A stretch of 64,000 nt of DNA from Oscillospiraceae bacterium (GTDB taxonomy: Bacteria; Bacillota; Clostridia; Oscillospirales; Oscillospiraceae). The translations under genes and the position numbers were made by a program. Shown one piece after another: positions 42,927 to 51,809 of the stretch. The stretch is from contig JAFSDV010000015.1 of NCBI GenBank assembly GCA_017436035.1, positions 1-64,000 of the forward strand, given 5' to 3'. Every line of letters begins with the position of its first letter. Positions within the stretch are counted from its first letter, which is position 1. The notes below the pieces were generated by a model. That model was not told the DNA's origin and made no database searches. It worked only from the letters and a program-made list of their open reading frames with translations.

Positions 42927-43952
42927 ATGGAAAAAAATATGGGTGATTTGAATTGGCGCATGAAAAGCTATCGGGTCTTACTGCTACTGCTGATCCCGGT
43001 GTTCTATTTTTCTGCGCTGTTTTATATGGGCAAAAAGTCCAAACAGGATGGTTATATAAAGCTGGGACTCTTCTTCGGCGCTGTGAGTGTGGTAACGTTT
43101 ATAGCAGTTGTGATGGGACTGGTGTTTCAACCGCTGTTTTATGCGCTGGTCCTGCATTTGGGCTGTTGGGCTATGTGTGTTATCCAAACACTGCGCCTGC
43201 GGCAGCAATATCTGCAGTATCTGGAGTGGGCAATTGAGGATGAGGAGAAGAAACGGGATCCACTGGTGTTTGAAAAAAGCTGGAGACGGCGAAATGCACT
43301 ATGGTGTCTTTGGGACTGCATTCCTTTTTTGGGTGGCTTAGCTACATATTTTATGGGTCGCCGGCTGGAAAATAGAAAACTGATGTGGGTAGGCGTCGGC
43401 TCATTTCTGCTGACAGTGGTTGCGGTAGTGGCTGCCGGCGTATTACCTCAGGTTGATCAGACAACAGGCGCAATCCTGATCGCCGCTGTAATTATATTGG
43501 CTTACAGCACTGTCTGTGTGCATCCGCTTTTGTCTGGCTACTATTTCGAAGAGTATTTAGATGCTACGGCGGCAATGTGGAATGAGGATCTTGCGGATTA
43601 TCCGGTAATGAAGCAAATCGGATGGCGGGTGAAAAACAGCCTGTGGCAGATCGCTACGTTTATCCCGTATTTGGGAACCTTTGGATTGTTATTTGTTGGA
43701 TTGCACCGGGAAAACGGCAAAGTGCTGCTGAAAGCCTCTCTGCTTTGCGTTGCAGAACTGATGTGCCTTGCAGGACCTTCTATGTTGATGGGGAATGCAG
43801 AGCTGCTGCAAGCATACCCGATGTTGGTGTATGTAGCCTCTACAGTCAGTGTGCTTTGGTTTTTTGTATATCTGCTGATGGTCTTTTTCGGCGCAGTGAT
43901 CCGCTGGGATATGCTCCGGGAAAGAGCGCAAATGCTGGAAGAGGAAGAATAA
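42927..43952 (+). CDS. Hypothetical multi-pass membrane protein
   Basis: I do not recognise a family. The 341-aa protein has about eight hydrophobic segments arranged as two similar halves: each contains a motif like WRRRNALWCLWDCIPFLGGLATYFMG (first about 112-137) and WRVKNSLWQIATFIPYLGTFGLLFVG (about 233-258), so an internal duplication is likely. Short acidic and basic stretches lie between helices and at the C-terminus (LEEEE). GGGAG precedes the ATG. It lies between the decayed patch and the nitroreductase, as a single-gene unit. The role is unknown. Confidence 0.8.
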   Translation: MEKNMGDLNWRMKSYRVLLLLLIPVFYFSALFYMGKKSKQDGYIKLGLFFGAVSVVTFIAVVMGLVFQPLFYALVLHLGCWAMCVIQTLRLRQQYLQYLEWAIEDEEKKRDPLVFEKSWRRRNALWCLWDCIPFLGGLATYFMGRRLENRKLMWVGVGSFLLTVVAVVAAGVLPQVDQTTGAILIAAVIILAYSTVCVHPLLSGYYFEEYLDATAAMWNEDLADYPVMKQIGWRVKNSLWQIATFIPYLGTFGLLFVGLHRENGKVLLKASLLCVAELMCLAGPSMLMGNAELLQAYPMLVYVASTVSVLWFFVYLLMVFFGAVIRWDMLRERAQMLEEEE

Positions 43953-44020
43953 ATAAGCTGCTTTTATCTTTTGCTGTGTGTGAATAGGCGTTATCCGGGA
44001 ATAAAAAGTGGATGAGCATA

Positions 44021-44049
44021 TTGACAGATGGTATAAAATGTGATAATTT
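44021..44049 (+). promoter_or_regulatory. Promoter of the nitroreductase-dehydrogenase pair
   Basis: Consensus TTGACA (44021-44026) with a weak -10 candidate (GATAAT at 44042 or TAATTT at 44044), leaving a leader of about 90 bases. Confidence 0.5.
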
Positions 44050-44137
44050 ATGAAAAAGTTAGGGTGGCTGATTATTGCCTGTTGATGGCTGCAACAGGAG
44101 GGTGCGTCGCTGACTCTATAAAATAAGGGGTGCTGCT

Positions 44138-44665
44138 ATGGATTTTTTACAGCTTGCCGTGGAAAGGCAATCCTGCAGAAGCTTTGATGCCGGTCGGGAA
44201 GTGGAAGAGTCCAAGTTAAACGCTGTTTTAGAAGCGGTGCGTTTAGCACCCTCCGCCTGTAACGGTCAGCCTTATCATCTTACGGTGTGCACAGGTGAAT
44301 ATGCCCGACAGGCGGCAAATGCCACAATGGGCATGGGCATAAATAAATTTGCCGCGCAAGCACCTGTTTTGATCGTCATATCTGAAGATAGCTATGTGAA
44401 GTCCGCAGCATTGGGCGCAAAGCTGAAGGGGAATGATTATCGAAGCATAGATATCGGCATTGCCGCTGCCTACTTGACTGCGCAGGCTCATACCCAAGGG
44501 TTGAGCAGCTGTATTTTGGGATGGTTTGACGATGAGAAGCTGCGTTCCGTTTGCGGATTGACAAAGTCTGTCCGGCTTGTTATCGCGCTGGGATACGCCG
44601 CGCCGGAGGAAACCCTGCGGGAAAAGAAGCGAAAAGCAGCAGAACAGTTAATTACGTGGCTTTAA
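44138..44665 (+). CDS. Nitroreductase family protein
   Basis: A 175-aa FMN-dependent oxidoreductase. The start RQSCRSFDAGREVEE matches the family FMN-phosphate-binding region, LAPSACNGQPYHL is the conserved APSxxNxQP motif, and DIGIAAAYLTAQAHTQGLSSCILG matches the second cofactor segment, ending in ALGYA. Physiological substrates in anaerobes are usually unknown. AGGGG precedes the ATG. It is 48 bases upstream of the dehydrogenase gene with no terminator, so the two are probably co-transcribed. Confidence 0.92.
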   Translation: MDFLQLAVERQSCRSFDAGREVEESKLNAVLEAVRLAPSACNGQPYHLTVCTGEYARQAANATMGMGINKFAAQAPVLIVISEDSYVKSAALGAKLKGNDYRSIDIGIAAAYLTAQAHTQGLSSCILGWFDDEKLRSVCGLTKSVRLVIALGYAAPEETLREKKRKAAEQLITWL

Positions 44666-44713
44666 CCACGATAAAACACATTTTTTGTTATGAACTGAAG
44701 GAGGAATACAGTT

Positions 44714-45973
44714 ATGGTTACAAAAGCAGTTCGGATTCACGGAAAGATGGATCTGCGGTTGGATGAAATCACCCTGCCTGAGGTCGGTCCGGATGACGTT
44801 CAGGTGAGAATTATTTCCGATTCCGTATGTATGTCTACTTACAAGGCCGCTGTTGAGGGCGGTGATCACAAGCGTGTACCGGATGATGTGGCTGAAAATC
44901 CCACCATCGTCGGTCATGAGTTCTGCGGCGACATTGTTGCTGTAGGCGAAAACTGGAAGCACAAGTATAAGGTCGGCGACCGGTTCTCTATCCAGCCTGC
45001 CCATTTCTACAAGGGCTCTCAGCTGGCTCCCGGTTACTCCTATGCTCACTGCGGCGGATCTTCTCAGTACAGCAATATTCCCATCGAGACATTGCTGGCT
45101 GACTGCCTGCTGCCTTACAACGATGATACTTATTTTTACGGCTCCCTGGCAGAACCCATGAGCTGTATCATCGGTACATTCCATGCCCAGTACCACACCA
45201 AGGCCGGCTCTTATGTCCATGAGATGGGCATTAAGGAAGGCGGAAAGATGGCACTGCTGGCATCTGTAGGTCCTATGGGACTTGGCGCGATCGATTACGC
45301 TCTGCACTGTGACCGCCGTCCGTCCCTGCTGGTGGTTACAGATATTGACGATGCAAGACTTGCCCGGGCTGCGTCTATCTACACTGTAGAAGATGCAAAG
45401 AAATGCGGCGTTGAGCTGCACTATGTAAATACCCGTATGGAAAATGCTACTGCTTATCTGCGGGAACTGACCGGCGGTACCGGTTACGACGATGTTATTT
45501 GCTTCGCACCGGTTAAGCCTGTTGTGGAACAGGCAGATGACATTCTGGGCTTTGACGGCTGTCTGAACTTCTTTGCAGGTCCTACCGACAGCCAGTTTAA
45601 GGCGTTGTTCAACTGGTACAATGTGCACTATCTGTATACCCACGTAGTGGGCACCTCCGGCGGTAATACAGACGATATGCGGGAAGCCATTTCTATGATG
45701 AATGAAGGCAAGCTCAACCCTGCTGCAATGGTCACTCACATCGGCGGTCTGAATGCGGTTGTTGATACCGTCCTGAATCTGCCTAAGATCCCCGGCGGCA
45801 AGAAGCTGATCTACAACCATATCGACCTGCCCCTGACTGCCATTGCCGACTTTGAGGAAGCCGGAAAGACCGATCCGCTCTTTGCAGAGCTGGACCGGAT
45901 CTGCAAGGCCCACAACGGACTTTGGAACGGCGAAGCAGAGAAATATCTGCTGGCTAACGCGAAAGCAATCTAA
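44714..45973 (+). CDS. Zinc-dependent sugar-alcohol dehydrogenase (L-sorbose-1-phosphate reductase-like)
   Basis: A 419-aa member of the medium-chain dehydrogenase family. The catalytic zinc site is built from Cys in SDSVCMSTYK and GHEFCGDIVAVG; GPMGLGAIDYAL is the nucleotide-binding glycine motif. The structural zinc four-cysteine lobe of typical alcohol dehydrogenases is absent, and the length and insertions match the L-sorbose-1-P reductase/SorE-like group, which handles phosphorylated ketohexoses. AAGGAGGA precedes the ATG. Functional link to the isomerases at 36-38 kb is plausible but they are separate transcripts. Confidence 0.88.
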   Translation: MVTKAVRIHGKMDLRLDEITLPEVGPDDVQVRIISDSVCMSTYKAAVEGGDHKRVPDDVAENPTIVGHEFCGDIVAVGENWKHKYKVGDRFSIQPAHFYKGSQLAPGYSYAHCGGSSQYSNIPIETLLADCLLPYNDDTYFYGSLAEPMSCIIGTFHAQYHTKAGSYVHEMGIKEGGKMALLASVGPMGLGAIDYALHCDRRPSLLVVTDIDDARLARAASIYTVEDAKKCGVELHYVNTRMENATAYLRELTGGTGYDDVICFAPVKPVVEQADDILGFDGCLNFFAGPTDSQFKALFNWYNVHYLYTHVVGTSGGNTDDMREAISMMNEGKLNPAAMVTHIGGLNAVVDTVLNLPKIPGGKKLIYNHIDLPLTAIADFEEAGKTDPLFAELDRICKAHNGLWNGEAEKYLLANAKAI

Positions 45974-45979
45974 TTAGAT

Positions 45980-46012
45980 ACAAAAAGAACCGGCTGAGCC
46001 GGTTCTTTTTGT
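45980..46012 (+). terminator. Terminator after the dehydrogenase
   Basis: A long stem ACAAAAAGAACCGGC/GCCGGTTCTTTTTGT with loop TGA; the right arm doubles as the T-run. Confidence 0.9.
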
Positions 46013-46105
46013 ATGGGAACGATTTTTTGGAAACATTTTCCGCTTCATTTCTTCCGTTGTCAGACATATAATGTTAGGAATGGAAAAAAGAAAGGAGGAT
46101 GAGCT

Positions 46106-46186
46106 ATGAGCGCGAAGAATGATTCCCGTGCGGGTATAGAGGATTTGCTTTTCGACGAGGACGCAGGACGTCCCAGCGAAAGATGA
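46106..46186 (+). CDS. 26-aa peptide gene of unknown function
   Basis: ATG at 46106 with a near-perfect AAAGGAGG site, and a TATAAT at 46067-46072. The product is short and acidic-ended: MSAKNDSRAGIED then LLFDEDAGRPSER. No hydrophobic helix or signal is visible. An intrinsic terminator begins five bases after the stop, so the transcript would contain only this gene. It may be a real small protein or a regulatory peptide; it is not similar to anything I recognise. The stretch 45974-46361 around it otherwise contains terminators and the prfB promoter. Confidence 0.6.
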   Translation: MSAKNDSRAGIEDLLFDEDAGRPSER

Positions 46187-46190
46187 TATT

Positions 46191-46219
46191 AACCAGGCGA
46201 TTACGCCTGGTTTTCTTTT
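46191..46219 (+). terminator. Terminator after the 26-aa gene
   Basis: A perfect 9-bp stem AACCAGGCG/CGCCTGGTT with loop ATTA, followed by TTCTTTTT. Confidence 0.85.
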
Positions 46220-46290
46220 TGTATTGGGAATAATTTAAAAACATAAACAGAACAAAGAAAAACAGAAAAGCGGGGTTTCTGATTTTCCTC

Positions 46291-46319
46291 TTTACAGAAT
46301 ATGCTTTTTTGATTATAAT
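46291..46319 (+). promoter_or_regulatory. Promoter of prfB
   Basis: TTTACA (46291-46296), a 17-bp spacer and TATAAT (46314-46319), 42 bases before the start codon. Confidence 0.85.
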
Positions 46320-46361
46320 AATTGCATATTGCTAAATTACCGGGAATGAGAGTATCAATTT

Positions 46362-47489
46362 ATGAATATCGAATTTGATGTCTATAAACAAAAGTTAAAT
46401 GAAATAAAGCCTGTACTGGACGGACTTGCGGATTCACTGAACCTGGAGGGTCTGAGAAATGAGCTGGAGCGTCTGCATGCAATGCAGGAAGCGCCCGGTT
46501 TTTGGGATAATCCTGAAAAAAGTCAGCAGATCGTGGTTAAAACGAAGACCACAGAAAACAGGATCGAAAAATATGAGCAAATGCAGTCGTCCTGGGATGA
46601 TCTGATGACAATATGCGAAATGGCGGCAGAGGAAGACGATGACTCTATGCTGCCGGAGCTGAAGGAAGGATTCCAGAAGCTCAGCGAGAATATGGAGCGT
46701 TGCCGTCTGGAGACGCTGCTGACCGGCACTTACGACAGCAACAACGCCATGGTATCCTTTCAGGCCGGTGCCGGTGGTACGGAAGCACAGGACTGGTGTC
46801 AGATGTTGTACCGGATGTATACCCGCTGGGCGGAAGCTCATGGCTACACCTATAAGATCATGGACTATCAGGAGGGCGATGAGGCTGGCTTGAAGTCTGC
46901 GGATATTCTCATAGAAGGGGAGAATGCTTACGGCTTCCTGAAAGGGGAAAACGGCGTCCATCGGCTGGTTCGTGTTTCTCCCTTTGATGCCAATGCACGA
47001 CGTCAGACGTCCTTTGCTGCCATCGAAGTAATCCCTGATATTCAGGACGACAGCAATGATGTAGAGATCCGGCCTGAGGATTATGAAATGCAGGTGTTCC
47101 GTTCCTCCGGTGCAGGCGGTCAGCACATTAACAAAACCTCTTCCGCGGTCCGTTTGATCCATAAGGCTACCGGTATCGTTGTTGCCTGTCAGACGGAGCG
47201 CAGCCAGTTCCAGAATAAGGAAAACTGTCTGCGTATGCTGCGCAGTAAGCTGGTGGAGATCAAAGAACGGGAGCATTTGGACAAAATTTCGGATATTAAG
47301 GGCGTCCAAAAGAAGATCGAGTGGGGCAGCCAGATCCGCAACTATGTGTTTATGCCCTATACCCTTGTAAAGGACACCCGTACCGGATGTGAGACCTCGA
47401 ATGTTAACGCAGTTATGGACGGCGCGTTGGATCCCTTTATCAATGCTTATCTGACCTGCGCGGCAACCGGCAACTGGGTCACAAAATAA
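46362..47489 (+). CDS. prfB: Peptide chain release factor 2
   Basis: Recognises UGA and UAA stop codons and triggers peptide release. The 375-aa protein is complete in one frame: the N-terminal coiled region continues unbroken through the place where many prfB genes have an in-frame UGA and a +1 frameshift (here SLNLEGLRNEL). The catalytic GGQ lies near residue 253 in SGAGGQHINKTSS, and the decoding SPF tripeptide is in RVSPFDAN. The upstream site (GGGAATGAG) is weak. It has its own promoter. Confidence 0.96.
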   Translation: MNIEFDVYKQKLNEIKPVLDGLADSLNLEGLRNELERLHAMQEAPGFWDNPEKSQQIVVKTKTTENRIEKYEQMQSSWDDLMTICEMAAEEDDDSMLPELKEGFQKLSENMERCRLETLLTGTYDSNNAMVSFQAGAGGTEAQDWCQMLYRMYTRWAEAHGYTYKIMDYQEGDEAGLKSADILIEGENAYGFLKGENGVHRLVRVSPFDANARRQTSFAAIEVIPDIQDDSNDVEIRPEDYEMQVFRSSGAGGQHINKTSSAVRLIHKATGIVVACQTERSQFQNKENCLRMLRSKLVEIKEREHLDKISDIKGVQKKIEWGSQIRNYVFMPYTLVKDTRTGCETSNVNAVMDGALDPFINAYLTCAATGNWVTK

Positions 47490-47525
47490 AGCTATTAAAA
47501 AAGTAAAAAAATATCGATAAAACAC

Positions 47526-47554
47526 TTGCAATTTGAAACTGCCTGTGTTATATT
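47526..47554 (+). promoter_or_regulatory. Promoter of secG
   Basis: TTGCAA (47526-47531), a 17-bp spacer and TATATT (47549-47554), leaving a leader of about 80 bases. Confidence 0.65.
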
Positions 47555-47637
47555 AAATAGGCTTGTTATGAAATTGAATTGCAACCCGCTTTCCGTCGGC
47601 TCAGGCATGGAGCGGTAAGTGGAGGGAGGTTATCAAT

Positions 47638-47874
47638 ATGGACGCTTTGAGAATTGTTTTGATTGTTTTAGAAGTGATTGCCAGCCTGGCACTGATTCTG
47701 GTCGTGTTGGTTCAGTCCGGTAAGGAAGCAGGTCTGTCCGGTGCGATTTCCGGTAATAGCGAGACCTATATGAGCAAGACCGGTGGAAGCTTGGATAAGA
47801 AGCTGGCCTCCTGGACCAAATGGATTGCTTTGGTTTGGATTCTGCTGACTTTGGCATTAAGCCTGATTCCCTGA
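47638..47874 (+). CDS. secG: Preprotein translocase subunit SecG
   Basis: A 78-aa membrane subunit of the Sec translocon. It has two hydrophobic helices (about 4-26 and 58-77) around a glycine/serine-rich cytoplasmic loop (LVQSGKEAGLSGAISG), the hallmark of SecG. GGAGGGAGG lies before the ATG. It is a single gene with its own promoter and terminator. In other Firmicutes secG lies next to rnr and smpB, which are not seen here. Confidence 0.93.
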   Translation: MDALRIVLIVLEVIASLALILVVLVQSGKEAGLSGAISGNSETYMSKTGGSLDKKLASWTKWIALVWILLTLALSLIP

Positions 47875-47888
47875 ACATTGGAAAGATG

Positions 47889-47920
47889 GCCACAGAGTTG
47901 ATGCTCTGTGGCTCTTTTTA
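47889..47920 (+). terminator. Terminator after secG
   Basis: A perfect 9-bp stem GCCACAGAG/CTCTGTGGC with a 6-nt loop, then TCTTTTTA. Confidence 0.85.
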
Positions 47921-47962
47921 TAACCGCGGCAAACTGTTGCGGTCGTTCAGGATAATATTCTG

Positions 47963-47991
47963 TGGACATCTGTCCGCGGATGTGATAAAAT
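47963..47991 (+). promoter_or_regulatory. Promoter of pepD
   Basis: TGGACA (47963-47968), a 17-bp spacer and TAAAAT (47986-47991), 30 bases before the ATG. Confidence 0.6.
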
Positions 47992-48020
47992 TGACCTATG
48001 TTCAAAGCAAGGAGCGCGTT

Positions 48021-49463
48021 ATGGAAGCAATCAAATTGAAGGGCTTAGAGCCGGCAAATGTATTTGCATATTTTGAGAAAATATCGTCGTTTCCCCGAGG
48101 CAGCGGCAACACCCGCGCTATCAGTGACTACTTGGTGTCCTTTGCCAAGGAACAGGGGATTCGGTATGTTCAGGATGAGCTTGGAAATGTGATCCTGTTT
48201 GGTCAGGCGACGGAAGGCTATGAGGAGCATCCGCCTGTGATCATTCAGGGGCATATGGATATGGTCTGCGAGAAGGATGAGGGCTGCTCTGTCAACTTGG
48301 AGCTGGAAGGTCCGGATATTACCTACGACGGTGAATTTGTTTTTGCAAAGGGAACAACCTTAGGCGGTGATGATGGTATTGCGGTTGCCTATGCGCTGGC
48401 ACTGCTTGCGGACAGGACCATACCCCATCCGCCGCTGGAGGTGGTGATCACTGTCGATGAGGAAACCGGTATGGATGGAGCGGCGTATGTGGATATGTCA
48501 GCGCTCAAAGGCAGACGGTTTTTGAATATCGATTCGGAAGAAGAAGGGGTTTTTACAGTTTCCTGTGCCGGTGGAATCCGTGCGCAAATCTGCCTGCCCG
48601 CAGAACGCCGGGCTGTTTACGGTCCATGCGTCCGCCTGACGGTAGAGAATCTGCAGGGTGGTCATTCCGGCGTAGAGATCCACAAAAACCGTGCCAATGC
48701 CAATAAAGTGATGGGTGAGCTGCTGGGGCGTATCCAAAAGCTGATGCCGGTATGTATTACCAGCCTTCAGGGCGGCGCGAAGGACAATGCGATCCCCCGT
48801 TCATGCCAGGTGACACTGGTTGCGCTGGGAATGTATATTGAGCGGATCAATGAAATTACCGCCCAGCTGCAAAAAGAGATTCGGGAACAATATGATGAAC
48901 CGGATGTGATTATTCGTGGCGACGATGTAGATGCCCTTGGCGGCAACGCGCTGACCACAGAGTGCTCTTCTAAGGTGATCGCGCTGCTGAATGCTGCGCC
49001 CAACGGTGTGCAGGCATGGAGTCAGGACATCTCCGGACTGGTGCAAACCAGTTTGAATCTGGGTGTAGCAGAGCTGGAGGAAGAACTGAAGCTGACATTT
49101 TCCGTCCGCAGCAGCGTGAATCAGGAAAAGCAGATGCTTGTGGAGCGGCTGCGGGAAACAGCGGAGTTTTATGGCGGTAAGTGCATCCTGTCCGGAGATT
49201 ACCCGGCGTGGGAGTACAGAAAGGATTCCCTTATGCGGGATACCTTGGTTCGTGTGTACCAAAGAATGTATGATCAGCAGCCCCAGGTGGTTGCCATTCA
49301 TGCCGGCTTGGAGTGCGGACTGTTTAGTGAGAAGCTGTCGGGATTGGATTGTGTGTCCATTGGTCCTCAAATGTACGATATTCACACCACCCGGGAGCGG
49401 TTGGATATAGCATCGGTCCAACGGACCTGGGATTTCCTGAAAGAAGTATTGAAAGAGCTGTGA
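48021..49463 (+). CDS. pepD: Aminoacyl-histidine dipeptidase (PepD, M20 family)
   Basis: A cytosolic metallopeptidase that hydrolyses Xaa-His dipeptides such as carnosine and other short peptides. The 480-aa length is standard. Metal and catalytic motifs: QGHMDMVCEK, GTTLGGDDGIAVA, DEETGMDGA, NIDSEE and a late His in QMYDIHTTRE. The dimerisation domain occupies the middle (about 185-380). ATG 48021 has GGAG six to seven bases upstream; a longer open frame upstream includes the secG terminator and is rejected. Confidence 0.95.
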   Translation: MEAIKLKGLEPANVFAYFEKISSFPRGSGNTRAISDYLVSFAKEQGIRYVQDELGNVILFGQATEGYEEHPPVIIQGHMDMVCEKDEGCSVNLELEGPDITYDGEFVFAKGTTLGGDDGIAVAYALALLADRTIPHPPLEVVITVDEETGMDGAAYVDMSALKGRRFLNIDSEEEGVFTVSCAGGIRAQICLPAERRAVYGPCVRLTVENLQGGHSGVEIHKNRANANKVMGELLGRIQKLMPVCITSLQGGAKDNAIPRSCQVTLVALGMYIERINEITAQLQKEIREQYDEPDVIIRGDDVDALGGNALTTECSSKVIALLNAAPNGVQAWSQDISGLVQTSLNLGVAELEEELKLTFSVRSSVNQEKQMLVERLRETAEFYGGKCILSGDYPAWEYRKDSLMRDTLVRVYQRMYDQQPQVVAIHAGLECGLFSEKLSGLDCVSIGPQMYDIHTTRERLDIASVQRTWDFLKEVLKEL

Positions 49464-49469
49464 TGTGCG

Positions 49470-49503
49470 GGGGTCTGCCTTTTTTGGCAGACTCCCTTTT
49501 TGT
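49470..49503. terminator. Terminator between convergent pepD and flippase genes
   Basis: An 11-bp stem GGGGGTCTGCC/GGCAGACTCCC (one G-T pair) with a T6 loop, followed by five Ts. Confidence 0.85.
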
Positions 49504-49512
49504 TGGATCCAT

Positions 49513-50994
49513 CTATAATTGAAATAATCCCTTAATCCAATGAAGATCTTCCTTGCCCCAAATGCGGTATAAAACAAGCTGGCTTCCCAGCAGAAGGGGA
49601 TATGCAACGCACTGCAGGATTGGCTGTGAAAGATGGGATGCAGCCCACACCGAAGCTATGGCGGCAGCCGCAGAAAATGCCGGTATGTATATTGAAATAC
49701 GGATACCTGCAATTTTCAGGAGCCTTCGCAGGCTTAAAGCAAAATTCAGAAGATGGGTGATCAGGAAGCTGAAATAGTAACCGTTCATTCCATACCGGGG
49801 CAGCAGGAAGTACAGACAAGCCACATCCATACCGGAGGTGAGGATGTTATACCGCACGCAGGCTTTTTGCTGCCCCAAGCCCTTGGTCATTGCGTCGGTG
49901 ATGGCGTCGCAGTACACAATGGGAATCAGAAGTGCATACATCCGCAGATATCTTCCTGCATCCTGTGAATCATACAAGATCGTACAGAGCTTATCGGCTG
50001 CCAAAAACATCAACCCGCTGAACAGACAACCGTAAAACAGGGCTACCCGCAGGCTGCGTCGGACAAGATATTGGATGCGTCTGTGGCTTCCCGCAGCCAC
50101 ACAACGGGCTAATTCCGGAATCAAAAGCTCTGCCAGTCCAAACAGGATCGCTGCGGGAAACATTAGGATGGGAAACACCATGCCGCATACAGTGCCGAAG
50201 GCGGCAAGGGCATTTTCTGTGCCGGCGTATAGTCCAAGGCGCTTGGGTACCATTAAGTTTTCTCCTGTAGAGATACCGGATTTTAAGTCATCTGCCAATG
50301 CAAGAGGCACGGCGATGTGTAATAACCGGCTTCTAAAGGAAATATGTGGACCGGGCTTTATGTGCTCCCGTAACCGCAGAAGGATCAGGCTAATCAGCGT
50401 GATACACGCACCGACGCCGCTTCCAAAAACCACAGCCTGACAGGCTCTTGCCGGGTCTGAACCCGCCCAAACGGTCAGCATGATAACAGTCACGCTCATG
50501 GAGCAAAGCTGTTCTGCGACCTCTACAGCGGCCAGTGTGCGGATCCTGTTGGCGGCTGTAAAATACCCGGTCATACAACCGCAAAGGCATTGAATGGGAA
50601 GAAAAGCGGCAATCAATCGGATTGCGCCCACCGTGCGGGGATCACCGATCCACGTTGCAGCCAGAAAAGGAGCAAAGCGATATAATCCCAGCGCCACTGT
50701 ACCGCTGCACACAATGCTGTAAATGAAACAGGCAGATAAGACCCATATCACATTTTCAGGACGTTTTACACCCAATTCTTCCGCTGTCAGATACATGGTG
50801 GCTGTGCGCACACCTGCCATACCCGCTGTCATTGCCAGCATCCCAACAGAAAGCACAAGCTGTAAAAGTCCTACGCCGGCAGCGCCGATCCGTCCGGAAA
50901 CATAAACCTGAAATAAGGTGCTTACAAACCGCAGCAGCAGATTGACGCCGGTAAGCATTAACGCACTGTAAAATATGGGCATCTTTTTGCGCAA
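49513..50994 (-). CDS. MATE/SpoVB-type polysaccharide flippase-like membrane protein
   Basis: A 493-aa protein with about 14 transmembrane helices, of the MOP (multidrug/oligosaccharidyl-lipid/polysaccharide) exporter superfamily. The N-terminal FYSALMLTGVNLLLRF and later SRLLHIAVPLAL recall SpoVB/MurJ-like members that flip lipid-linked precursors or export small molecules. I chose TTG 50994, six bases from GGGGGG, over ATG 50982. The frame also runs upstream across nth, which must be non-coding on this frame. The cargo is unknown. It follows nth by 46 bases on the same strand. Confidence 0.88.
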   Translation of the reverse strand: MRKKMPIFYSALMLTGVNLLLRFVSTLFQVYVSGRIGAAGVGLLQLVLSVGMLAMTAGMAGVRTATMYLTAEELGVKRPENVIWVLSACFIYSIVCSGTVALGLYRFAPFLAATWIGDPRTVGAIRLIAAFLPIQCLCGCMTGYFTAANRIRTLAAVEVAEQLCSMSVTVIMLTVWAGSDPARACQAVVFGSGVGACITLISLILLRLREHIKPGPHISFRSRLLHIAVPLALADDLKSGISTGENLMVPKRLGLYAGTENALAAFGTVCGMVFPILMFPAAILFGLAELLIPELARCVAAGSHRRIQYLVRRSLRVALFYGCLFSGLMFLAADKLCTILYDSQDAGRYLRMYALLIPIVYCDAITDAMTKGLGQQKACVRYNILTSGMDVACLYFLLPRYGMNGYYFSFLITHLLNFALSLRRLLKIAGIRISIYIPAFSAAAAIASVWAASHLSQPILQCVAYPLLLGSQLVLYRIWGKEDLHWIKGLFQL

Positions 50995-51040
50995 AAAAAT
51001 CCCCCCTTGTCCACAAGTTATGCGGTCAAGGGGGTCGCTA

Positions 51041-51694
51041 TTACAACGAACCTGCGGACGCAGAGGATTTAGATAAATAGTCGGTGCAATAAGCCTGCAG
51101 AGGACAAGCAGTACACTTTGGACTGCGGGCTGTGCATACATCTCTGCCAAACAGGACGATCCGGTGACAGAAATCACTGCTTTCCTCCGGTGGCAGGACG
51201 GCGCGCAGCTGCCGTTCCACCTTTTCCGGATCCTTACCCTGAGAAAGCCCCAAACGGCTACAGATACGGATGCAGTGGGTATCGCAGACAACGCTGCCCG
51301 GAACACTGTACAGATCACCCAATAAAAGGTTCGCAGTTTTGCGCCCAACGCCGGGGAGCTTCAAAAGGGCTTCCATAGTGTCCGGAACGCGTCCGCCGTA
51401 ATCAGACAGCAGCATCTGACAGGCAAGCACGATGTCCTTTGCCTTTTGACGAAAAAAACCACAAGAGCGTATATACTGCTCTATGTCCGTGATGCTGGCG
51501 TTTGCTATAGATTCCAGCGTAGGGTAGGCGTTGAATAACGCCGGTGTGATCTGATTTACCCGGGCATCGGTGCATTGTGCAGACAGCCGGACAGCGATCA
51601 TCAGTTCGTAGTCCTTAGCGGCATGGAGTGCACAGACAGCATCCGGATACCGGTCTTTTAAGGCGGTAATAATCGCGGCTGTTCTGGTCTTCAT
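51041..51694 (-). CDS. nth: Endonuclease III
   Basis: A DNA glycosylase/AP lyase that removes oxidised pyrimidines. The 217-aa protein has SAQCTDARVN, the helix-hairpin-helix LPGVGRKTANLLL with the catalytic Lys in its loop (GRK), VCDTHCIRICSRLGL with the catalytic Asp, and the C-terminal 4Fe-4S site CTARSPKCTACPLQAYC. GGAGG precedes the ATG. It is upstream of and probably co-transcribed with the flippase gene. Confidence 0.96.
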   Translation of the reverse strand: MKTRTAAIITALKDRYPDAVCALHAAKDYELMIAVRLSAQCTDARVNQITPALFNAYPTLESIANASITDIEQYIRSCGFFRQKAKDIVLACQMLLSDYGGRVPDTMEALLKLPGVGRKTANLLLGDLYSVPGSVVCDTHCIRICSRLGLSQGKDPEKVERQLRAVLPPEESSDFCHRIVLFGRDVCTARSPKCTACPLQAYCTDYLSKSSASAGSL

Positions 51695-51809
51695 AGCTGC
51701 CTCCTTTCTTTATGCCATTTTAACACAGAATCAGCGGAAAGAAAAGACCGAACTGTCACAAACTAATAGATGGCTGGATAAGATGGCGTAGTGATTGGAG
51801 GAGATAGCA

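Noticed and set aside
47820..48020. N-terminal extension of pepD back to 47820
   Set aside because: It would include the secG end, terminator and promoter; the GGAG site supports ATG 48021.
51001..51348. N-terminal extension of the flippase frame into nth
   Set aside because: The 5' part overlaps certain nth codons, and a GGGGGG site marks the start at 50994.
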